This document shows positions 1-4,942 of a DNA stretch of 7,117 nucleotides, one piece after another; positions within the stretch are counted from its first letter, which is position 1; every line of letters begins with the position of its first letter. The translations under genes were made by a program, and so were the position numbers. This stretch comes from Hyphomicrobium_A sp964405975 (GTDB lineage Bacteria; Pseudomonadota; Alphaproteobacteria; Rhizobiales; Hyphomicrobiaceae). Below the pieces are notes generated by a model, which was not told where the DNA came from, searched no databases, and saw nothing but the letters and a program-made list of their open reading frames with translations. The stretch spans positions 1-7,117 of the forward strand of contig CAYOPW010000085.1 of NCBI GenBank assembly GCA_964405975.1, given 5' to 3'.

Positions 1-590
1 TTAGCGGTGATCTCAATTGCTTTGGCAAACGCGCTGCGCGATTCATCGAGTGCCTGGCTCATGGCCGTCCACGATGCCTCACCAGCCTTGGTGAGATCAT
101 CAAGCTTGGCGTTGAGTTGTGATTGGGCCTTTTGAGCCTCGGCCTTGAGTTGCTCAACTTGTGCGTCGGCCTGCACCGTTGTCTGAGCGTGGGTTTCGGC
201 GGCGCGTCTCACATAGTCATCAACGAGGTTCTGCCAAGCTTGGGCCTGCGCCGTGGCGCGGGCCACAAAGGTTGCCTGCTGGTTTTGTGCTTCTTCAACC
301 CACTTATCCGCCTCAGCCTGGAACTTCGGCCACGTCGCATCGATATAGGCTTGGGCATCAGCGATCGCTGACTCGCCCTGGGACTGGACCTCTCTAATTT
401 TTTTGTGACCCTCGCCAACCCATCCATTGATCAACGTCAGGGCCTGTTCGGCCTGCCCGCGCAGGCTGACATCGAGATCATTCAACTTGGATTGAAGAAT
501 CTTGGCATCTGCGGCCATCTCGTCGAGCCTGGCTTTAGCCCATTCGACAAACAGATCGACGCTAGGGGGGGTTGGATCTAGCTTACTCAT
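1..590 (-). CDS. Coiled-coil, Ala/Gln-rich protein of unknown function (C-terminus cut by window edge)
   Basis: An uninterrupted frame of 196 codons runs from an ATG at 590 to the window edge with no stop, so the C-terminus is missing. The start is supported by AGGA eight bases upstream of the ATG. The protein has no signal peptide or membrane segment and is predicted cytoplasmic. It is almost wholly helical and rich in Ala, Gln, Glu, Lys and Asp. Segments carrying a lone Trp recur at roughly residues 17, 57, 87, 97, 119 and 174, which suggests repeated amphipathic helices. The stretch around residues 163-192 (LDDLTKAGEASW, then SAFAKAIE) resembles the end motif of many bacterial apolipoprotein-like or phasin-like coiled-coil proteins. 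That likeness is from memory of such proteins, not a search. The function is unknown; structural or granule-associated roles are possible. A FixK-like palindrome lies about 100 bp upstream. Confidence 0.8.
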   Translation of the reverse strand, partial: MSKLDPTPPSVDLFVEWAKARLDEMAADAKILQSKLNDLDVSLRGQAEQALTLINGWVGEGHKKIREVQSQGESAIADAQAYIDATWPKFQAEADKWVEEAQNQQATFVARATAQAQAWQNLVDDYVRRAAETHAQTTVQADAQVEQLKAEAQKAQSQLNAKLDDLTKAGEASWTAMSQALDESRSAFAKAIEITA

Positions 591-692
591 GGCGTGGTCC
601 TGACTATGGCGGCGGCGCCAACGTTGAGGATTGGCAGATTCGGTCTTCAGGCGCGTTGCCGCAAGAATTGGATGCCGATCATCCTGTCGGGA

Positions 693-706
693 TTGACGCG
701 GATCAA
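693..706. promoter_or_regulatory. Candidate Crp/Fnr-family (FNR/FixK-like) binding site
   Basis: The sequence TTGACGCGGATCAA fits the FixK-type pattern TTGA-N6-TCAA exactly and matches 9 of 10 fixed bases of the FNR pattern TTGAT-N4-ATCAA. It lies in the gene-free stretch 591-814, centred about 109 bp upstream of the coiled-coil gene start at 590. No convincing -10 box sits at the usual distance for a class II activated promoter, so the site could also act as a repressor site or be fortuitous. About 0.1 such matches are expected by chance in a window this long with even base composition. Confidence 0.35.
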
Positions 707-814
707 CAAGACAATGGTTAAGGCCCGACTCTGACCTATAGCAGAAACGTCTTAGGACGTCCGCAATGCAATGGCAGGGGCGACGGCGTGTTAGCGGCCG
801 GCGAAGCTCCAGTC

Positions 815-846
815 AAAAAAGGGTGCCGGAATTTCTTCCAGCACCC
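815..846 (-). terminator. Rho-independent terminator of the Arg-rich secreted protein gene
   Basis: Read on the minus strand, the arms at 846-836 and 831-821 form an 11-bp stem with one mismatch around a four-base loop. A run of six T (820-815) follows directly. The hairpin begins 16 bases after the stop codon at 862, as expected for an intrinsic terminator of that gene. It separates that gene's transcript from the coiled-coil gene further down the same strand, which must therefore have its own promoter in 591-814. Confidence 0.85.
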
Positions 847-861
847 CGTAAAGGCTAAGCC

Positions 862-1152
862 TTACCACCACAAGCGGCGGCGCCATCTCCAGCGCCTATA
901 GCGATAGGGGCGATAGTAGTAGCCGTAAACCCTTGGACGATAGTAGTAGCCGTAGACCCGCGGACGGTACCAACGGCGGCGTCTCCAACGCCGTCTCCAG
1001 CGCCGTTTCCTCCAACCGGCCTTTTCAACAAGAGCGTGAGCCTGACCGTAAACCGGTTGCTTGGCTAACGCTGATGCGGCGGCGGCTGACGCCGGTGAAT
1101 AGGCACCGAACAATACAAACAGCGCCGCAGCAGATACTAAGAATACTCTCAT
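862..1152 (-). CDS. Small secreted Arg/Trp/Tyr-rich protein, unknown function
   Basis: This encodes a 96-residue protein. The ATG at 1152 is chosen over longer in-frame starts because AGGAGGAG sits six bases upstream and a textbook Sec signal peptide begins there (MRVFLVSAAALFVLFGAYSPASA, likely cut after the ASA near residue 23). A short Ala-rich linker with KQPVYGQAHALVEKAG follows. From residue 47 the protein is almost only Arg, Trp, Tyr, Pro and Gly: WRKRRWRRRW, two copies of the nine-residue unit YRPRVYGYY, then RPYRYRRWRW, ending in LWW. The mature protein would be extremely basic and aromatic and have no Cys. Such a chain could bind anionic surface polymers, nucleic acid or membranes, but this is inference. 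An intrinsic terminator follows the gene. It is divergent from the next secreted-protein gene, with 225 bp between their starts. I do not recognise a named family. Confidence 0.8.
   Translation of the reverse strand: MRVFLVSAAALFVLFGAYSPASAAAASALAKQPVYGQAHALVEKAGWRKRRWRRRWRRRRWYRPRVYGYYYRPRVYGYYYRPYRYRRWRWRRRLWW
911..964. repeat. Two tandem 27-bp repeats inside the Arg-rich protein gene
   Basis: Units 911-937 and 938-964 both begin with CGATAGTAGTAGCCGTA and end in GGA, differing at four positions near the right side. On the minus strand each encodes one nine-residue YRPRVYGYY unit. Next to them (about 970-1010) are shorter, looser repeats based on CTCCAACGCCGT that encode the Trp-Arg-Arg-Arg pattern. 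Confidence 0.9.
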
Positions 1153-1377
1153 GGGGGGCTCCTCCTGAGTACGCGCAACAACCATAACCGATTTCGGCGC
1201 TCGTGGCTGCTCACACTCTAGTACAAGGCGATATGCTGCATACATAGATATCAAGCGTATTGATCTGCGCCAAAATACGCACTTTTGTGCATGATGGCGT
1301 TCAGCTCAGGTTCAGAAATGGCCTGTTGACATGGTGGGCTGGACGGGCGGGCGCGCCATCGGGCATTGGAGGCTCAG
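1153..1377. other. Divergent intergenic region between two secreted-protein genes
   Basis: This 225-bp stretch must carry the promoters of the minus-strand gene at 1152 and the plus-strand gene at 1378. It contains an odd palindrome TATGCTGCATA (1232-1242), a TTG-N8-CAA element (1260-1273) that only partly fits a FixK-type box, and a directly repeated GTTCAG (1299-1304 and 1310-1315) spaced by 11 bp. A TTGACA at 1326-1331 lacks a matching -10 box. I see no pair of hexamers good enough to name a promoter. Confidence 0.4.
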
Positions 1378-1680
1378 ATGTTGCGCTTAGTGGCTGCAGC
1401 CGTTGCAGCACTCGGATTTCTCGGCAGTATCGGAGGTGCGTTCGCTGCTGACGATTATTACTACGATGGGTACGGTGAGCGTTATGTGCCGCAAGTCGTA
1501 GTTCCGGCGCGGCGCCCCGACCTTTATCGCGGTCCACCAATCGTACAGGCTCCGTACGCCCCTCCCGTTTATGGATGGGTGATCCTGCGGCCTTCTAGTT
1601 GCGGTGAGTATCGCTATTGGAATGGCGTGCGCTGTGTTGATGCACGCTACCGTCCGCCTTACGTGGGCCCAAGGTGGTAG
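1378..1680 (+). CDS. Small secreted Tyr/Pro/Arg-rich protein with one Cys pair, unknown function
   Basis: This encodes a 100-residue protein. The ATG at 1378 has GGAGG five bases upstream; an earlier in-frame TTG at 1366 would place that Shine-Dalgarno inside the gene and is less likely. A clean Sec signal peptide (MLRLVAAAVAALGFLGSIGGAFA) is probably cut after residue 23. The mature part starts with an acidic, Tyr-rich stretch (ADDYYYDGYGERY), then a Pro/Arg-rich middle, and ends in a compact motif with two Cys at residues 75 and 86 (CGEYRYWNGVRC). The two Cys could form a disulfide in the periplasm. Similar CGEYRYW-type tails occur in small exported proteins of Hyphomicrobiales; this is recollection, not a search. 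The neighbouring genes encode other small exported low-complexity proteins, suggesting a cell-envelope context. The molecular function is unknown. Confidence 0.8.
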   Translation: MLRLVAAAVAALGFLGSIGGAFAADDYYYDGYGERYVPQVVVPARRPDLYRGPPIVQAPYAPPVYGWVILRPSSCGEYRYWNGVRCVDARYRPPYVGPRW

Positions 1681-1695
1681 GCGTCCTTCGAATGA

Positions 1696-1714
1696 GGTGC
1701 ACGTGATGTGCACC
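1696..1714. other. Perfect 7-bp hairpin after the Cys-pair secreted protein gene
   Basis: GGTGCAC (1696-1702) and GTGCACC (1708-1714) are perfect inverted repeats around a five-base loop, 15 bases after the stop codon at 1680. No T run follows, so it is not a standard intrinsic terminator. It could protect the transcript 3' end or be a protein site upstream of the gene at 1812. Confidence 0.45.
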
Positions 1715-1811
1715 GCGCTGTGCCACCTGAACGAAATTGGCCCATCATTTCTCGTGGCGCTCCAACGGCTTGTGCAGTAGTCTGATTGTCCGCACGAACA
1801 TGGAGATCAAC

Positions 1812-2177
1812 ATGCGTAAAGTGTTGCTTCAACTGATCTGCGTTCTTGCTTTTCCCATCGCACTTGCATTGAGCGCGGCCCCTGCTGCGGCGGTCCCCTT
1901 CGGCTCCATTGTTTCCGGCGCCAAATCGTGGACCGGCGCACAAGACGTTACCCAGGTGAAGTTCCGGCGATACCGGAAGTACGGTTACTATCCTCCGCGG
2001 TACTATCGGCCACCTGTGGCCTATTATGCGCCGCCGCCGGTTGTCTATTACCCGCCGCCGGTTGTGTACTATCCAGCACCTGTTGTTAGGGGAAATACCC
2101 AGCCGCCTGTCGTCTACGATGAGGTCGACGTGATCTACGCGCCGCCGCCGCGCGCACCGTACTACACCGGCTGGTAA
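1812..2177 (+). CDS. Small secreted Pro/Tyr/Val-rich repeat protein, unknown function
   Basis: This encodes a 121-residue protein. Of two nearby in-frame ATGs (1800 and 1812), 1812 is preferred because GGAG lies six bases upstream and the signal peptide then starts with MRK. The Sec signal peptide (residues 1-27, ending SAAPAAA) is followed by a short ordinary stretch (VPFGSIVSGAKSWTGAQDV), a basic Arg/Tyr segment (FRRYRKYGYY), and then a Pro/Tyr region. The core has three heptad-like units, YAPPPVV, YYPPPVV and YYPAPVV (residues 72-92), and a tail with VYDEVDVIYAPPP. There is no Cys in the mature part and no lipobox. The composition suggests an extended, polyproline-like envelope protein. 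It lies 131 bp after, and on the same strand as, the Cys-pair secreted protein gene, but no shared operon is proven. I do not recognise a named family. Confidence 0.8.
   Translation: MRKVLLQLICVLAFPIALALSAAPAAAVPFGSIVSGAKSWTGAQDVTQVKFRRYRKYGYYPPRYYRPPVAYYAPPPVVYYPPPVVYYPAPVVRGNTQPPVVYDEVDVIYAPPPRAPYYTGW
2025..2087 (+). repeat. Three tandem 21-bp repeats encoding PPPVVYY-like units
   Basis: Units 2025-2045, 2046-2066 and 2067-2087 encode YAPPPVV, YYPPPVV and YYPAPVV. The first two are close at the DNA level (shared CCGCCGCCGGTTGT), while the third has drifted in its codons. This points to internal duplication within the secreted-protein gene. Confidence 0.85.
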
Positions 2178-2287
2178 AACATCGGCAGATATAAGATTGC
2201 GTCAATGAAGGTTGCTACGCGACCACTTGAGTGCGTGAGCGATCGCATGTCACGTCGCAACGATTAACTCAGCTGACGCTTAACATC

Positions 2288-2806
2288 TTACGGGAGTGTC
2301 TTGACGACCCGGCCGCTGCGGACGATCGAAAGGCCTTGTGTGCCGCTGATCCCAGCCATGACTGCCTCGACAATGGGTTTGGAGACAGGTTCTCCGGACT
2401 CCCACTCAACGATGAAATTTGCACCGGCACCGCCACGATCGTCGCGCTGGTCGACGAAGAAATCGGCTGACGCAAGGGGTGCCAGAGAATGCGGCTTATC
2501 GAGAAAGCTCTCCACGAGCTTGCCGGCTGTATCGTAGTAGCGCACGGCCGTCACGATGATCGGGTTCTTCGGATCCGTATTACGAACACTCAGTGTCGTA
2601 GCAAACGAGCGTTTGCTGCGCGCGCCGAGATAAATGTGCGAATAGATCGGCACGTAGATGACCGCGCCCTCGACAATGTTTTCGGGTTTGGCATCGACGG
2701 GACGGAAGTAGTCGGAAGACTGCGATTCTGGCTCATGGCTTTGCGAACACTCGTCGATGAGCGCGAGAGGCAAAGCAGCAATGAGCGTCAGCAGTAGTGG
2801 TTTCAT
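2288..2806 (-). CDS. DUF3124 family exported protein
   Basis: This encodes a 172-residue protein from the ATG at 2806; a TTG at 2821 would add five residues ahead of the signal peptide and is less likely. The N-terminus (MKPLLLTLIAALPLAL) is a signal peptide. The Cys at residue 20 is preceded by Glu, so it does not form a lipobox. The rest matches what I recall of the DUF3124 family: VYVPIYSHIYLG-like opening (residues 48-61), LSVRNTDPKNPI (72-83), RYYDTAGKLV (89-98), a block around PLASADFFVDQRD (110-122), GGAGANFIVEW (125-135), and PIVEAVMAG then GRVV near the end. The family's role is unknown; the conserved core resembles an extracytoplasmic beta-sandwich (inference). The gene lies downstream of amrS on the same strand with 95 bp between them, and carries its own promoter. 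Confidence 0.85.
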   Translation of the reverse strand: MKPLLLTLIAALPLALIDECSQSHEPESQSSDYFRPVDAKPENIVEGAVIYVPIYSHIYLGARSKRSFATTLSVRNTDPKNPIIVTAVRYYDTAGKLVESFLDKPHSLAPLASADFFVDQRDDRGGAGANFIVEWESGEPVSKPIVEAVMAGISGTQGLSIVRSGRVVKTLP

Positions 2807-2845
2807 ATGTTGCGGGCCCAATCCAGTGCCTGTGTGGCCGCTAGA

Positions 2846-2854
2846 ATTATATCA
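2846..2854 (-). promoter_or_regulatory. Extended -10 promoter of the DUF3124 gene
   Basis: On the minus strand the sequence TGATATAAT contains a perfect TATAAT (2851-2846) preceded by TG one base upstream, which is an extended -10 element. No good TTGACA lies 16-18 bases upstream, as is usual for extended -10 promoters. Transcription would start near 2839, leaving a leader of about 33 bases before the ATG at 2806. Confidence 0.6.
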
Positions 2855-2901
2855 GACACACATGAATGATACAGACGGCCCGTGCCCGTGCGCGAGACAA
2901 G

Positions 2902-4017
2902 TCACGCGATCGGTGGCAGTGCGCCACCAAGACGGACGGGCTGTCGGTGCTGGCCCCAGGTGCCGGGACGTCCTTCAAATAGGCCCGCTATCTGTGTGCC
3001 GCATGCACCGCACCGGCCTTCGCTGCTAAGACCCCACGCGGTAATGTCATAACAATCGCGGCCAATCACAACGCCGCCGCAGCCCGGACAATACGTGCTC
3101 TGGCCCGCCTCATCATGGACGTTACCCGTGTAAACGTAATACAGGCCGGCCGCACGCGCGACATCGCGCGCTTTTGCGAGCGTGGCGGGCGGGGTACGGG
3201 GCACGTCCAACATCTTGTAGTCGGGATGGAAGGCGGTGAAATGCAGCGGCACATCAGGGCCGAGTTTGTCCATAACCCAGTCGCAGAGCTGGCCGATCTC
3301 GGTAGGGCTATCGTTGTGACCGGGGATCAAGAGCGTGGTGATCTCGAACCAGACGCTTGTTTCGCACTTTAAATACTTGAGCGTCTCGAGGACGGCATCG
3401 AGGTGTCCGGTACAAAGACGTTTGTAAAACGCTTCGGTGAATCCTTTGAGGTCGACGTTGGCGGCGTCCATTGACGCGAAGAATTCCTCGCGCGCTTTTT
3501 CGCTGACGTAGCCTGCCGTGACAGCCACATTCTGGATCCCCTGCTCACGCGCTGCATTGGCAACATCTACGGCGTATTCAAGAAAGATAACCGGGTCGTT
3601 GTATGTGTAAGCGATGGATCGCGACCCGGTGGCGCACGCCGCGGCAACAACATCCTCCGGCGAGGCTTCGTCCTGCAACCGGTCAAACTCTCGGGCTTTG
3701 GAGATGTCCCAATTCTGGCAGAACTTGCAGGTGAGATTGCAGCCAGCCGTGCCAAATGACAGCGCCGGCGTGCCCGGCAGGAAGTGGTTCAAGGGCTTCT
3801 TCTCTATAGGGTCGACGCAGAAGCCTGAGGAGCGCCCGTAGGTGGTCAGCACAATGCGGTTCTCCCGCCGCCCGCGCACGAAGCACAAACCGCGCTGGCC
3901 CTCGTGCAGCTTGCAGTAGCGCGGGCACACGTCGCACTGAATGCGCCCGTCCTCCAGCGCGTGCCAGTGGCGGGCCGGAACACCTTCCAAGATTTCACAG
4001 TCCGTCATAGAATTCAT
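2902..4017 (-). CDS. amrS: AmmeMemoRadiSam system radical SAM enzyme (AmrS)
   Basis: This encodes a 371-residue protein of the length usual for the family (COG1180, related to pyruvate formate-lyase activating enzymes). An N-terminal Cys-rich segment (C28, C31, C35, C45; CDVCPRYC then GLCFVRG) precedes the radical SAM core. There, C93, C97 and C100 in CNLTCKFC would hold the 4Fe-4S cluster that cleaves S-adenosylmethionine. Core landmarks follow: YTYNDPVIFLEY (137-148), NVDLKGF (187-193), and FHPDY (263-267). The C-terminus has a zinc-ribbon-like pair of CxxC motifs (C310/C313 and C336/C339). All expected Cys are present, so the enzyme looks intact. The reaction is unknown for the family. The start could be 4017 or 4008; both lack a strong Shine-Dalgarno. 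The gene is divergent from amrB, its usual partner. Confidence 0.93.
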   Translation of the reverse strand: MNSMTDCEILEGVPARHWHALEDGRIQCDVCPRYCKLHEGQRGLCFVRGRRENRIVLTTYGRSSGFCVDPIEKKPLNHFLPGTPALSFGTAGCNLTCKFCQNWDISKAREFDRLQDEASPEDVVAAACATGSRSIAYTYNDPVIFLEYAVDVANAAREQGIQNVAVTAGYVSEKAREEFFASMDAANVDLKGFTEAFYKRLCTGHLDAVLETLKYLKCETSVWFEITTLLIPGHNDSPTEIGQLCDWVMDKLGPDVPLHFTAFHPDYKMLDVPRTPPATLAKARDVARAAGLYYVYTGNVHDEAGQSTYCPGCGGVVIGRDCYDITAWGLSSEGRCGACGTQIAGLFEGRPGTWGQHRQPVRLGGALPPIA

Positions 4018-4047
4018 TTCGCGCTGCGCTAAAGGAGACGCTGCGCC

Positions 4048-4863
4048 ATGCCTCTCAATGCTAAAACCAGCGCTTCCGGGCCGACGCGGCCGCCCGCCGT
4101 TGCGGGCTCATTCTACCCCCGGACGGCCGAGTCCCTAAATCGCACGGTTACAAACTTCTTGGCTGGAGCAGATGTCGAGGCCCGGCCGGCATCGCGGGGC
4201 GTCATCGCCCCGCATGCTGGTTATATGTATTCAGGCGCGGTCGCCGCCAAGGCCTTCGCGTCTCTTAAATCTTCTGCCGATCGTTTTCGCCGCGCCATTG
4301 TTGTTGGCCCGGCGCATTTTGTCCCCTTCAAGGGCATTGCCGCACCATCACACAGGGCCTTCGCCACGCCGTTCGGCGACATGCCGGTCGAGACTGAGCC
4401 CATTTTTTCACTGGCCGACGAGGCGCGCATTGTCGTCGATAATGAACCGCATGCGCCCGAGCACGCTTTGGAAGTTGAGCTGCCATTTGTCCAAACGCTG
4501 TTTGGCGCCCTACCAATCATACCGCTCCTTTTTGGGTTCACGTCCGCTGAGGCGATCGCGGCGGTCATCACACGGCTTTGGACGGAGGACACGCTGCTTG
4601 TTGTGAGTTCCGATCTTTCCCACTACGAAGACTACGAGACTGCAAGCCTGCACGATGCGCAAACCGCTAAAGCCATCGAGACCTTTGACGAGGCGGCAAT
4701 CGGGCCGGCCGATGCCTGCGGGCACCTTGCTGTGCGTGCCGCTTTGATCGCAGCCAAAGAACGCGGGCTTGCCATCGAGCGCCTTGACCTGCGCAACTCG
4801 GGTGATACGGCCGGTGACAAGAGAAGCGTGGTGGGCTACGGGGCTTGGGCCTTTCTCAGTTAA
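4048..4863 (+). CDS. amrB: AmmeMemoRadiSam system protein B (Memo family, AmrB)
   Basis: This encodes a 271-residue protein, the usual length for the Memo family (COG1355). AAGGAG lies ten bases upstream of the ATG. Family landmarks in order are PPAVAGSFYP (15-24), the PHAGY motif with H56, GPAH with H90, a PEHALEVELPF segment (137-147), SSDLSHY with H192, ACG at 223-225, and the end GDKRSVVGYGAW (256-267). H56, H90 and H192 correspond to conserved metal-site positions of the Memo fold, which resembles extradiol dioxygenases and related metalloenzymes. Human MEMO1 binds metal using two of these His and a C-terminal Cys. I see no Cys near the C-terminus here, as in other prokaryotic members I recall. 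No signal peptide is present, so it is cytoplasmic. It should act with AmrS and AmrA, but AmrA is not in the window. Confidence 0.93.
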   Translation: MPLNAKTSASGPTRPPAVAGSFYPRTAESLNRTVTNFLAGADVEARPASRGVIAPHAGYMYSGAVAAKAFASLKSSADRFRRAIVVGPAHFVPFKGIAAPSHRAFATPFGDMPVETEPIFSLADEARIVVDNEPHAPEHALEVELPFVQTLFGALPIIPLLFGFTSAEAIAAVITRLWTEDTLLVVSSDLSHYEDYETASLHDAQTAKAIETFDEAAIGPADACGHLAVRAALIAAKERGLAIERLDLRNSGDTAGDKRSVVGYGAWAFLS

Positions 4864-4942
4864 GCGTGAGGGCTTGTAAGGCCGCGCCGCAGCCTTCTTC
4901 CTTCAAAAAACCAAACATGGCCGACCGCGAACTAGCCATTTA

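Noticed and set aside
747..760. Small hairpin ACGTC-TTAG-GACGT in the gap upstream of the coiled-coil gene
   Set aside because: A five-base stem without a T run or other context is expected often by chance.
911..964. Tandem 27-bp repeats considered as a CRISPR fragment
   Set aside because: There are no spacers between the units and they stay in frame within a protein-coding gene.
933..1187. Plus-strand open frame of 84 codons opposite the Arg-rich secreted protein
   Set aside because: It lies fully antisense to a gene with a strong ribosome site, signal peptide and terminator, and its product has Ser/Arg-rich composition typical of antisense of this repeat.
1299..1315. Direct repeat GTTCAG spaced by 11 bp upstream of the gene at 1378
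   Set aside because: The repeat is short and matches no known operator that I can name; mentioned only within the intergenic description.
1387..1713. Minus-strand open frame of 108 codons opposite the Cys-pair secreted protein
   Set aside because: It has no ribosome site or recognisable domain and mirrors a plus-strand gene with a clear signal peptide.
2211..2261. Imperfect inverted repeat GTTGCTACG / CGTCGCAAC, with inner CGTGA / TCACG, between convergent genes
   Set aside because: The arms match 8 of 9 but are 33 bases apart, the inner stem overlaps the outer arm, and there is no T run; too weak to call a bidirectional terminator.
2489..2797. Plus-strand open frame of 102 codons opposite the DUF3124 gene
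   Set aside because: The minus-strand product matches a known family along its length; the antisense product has no recognisable features.
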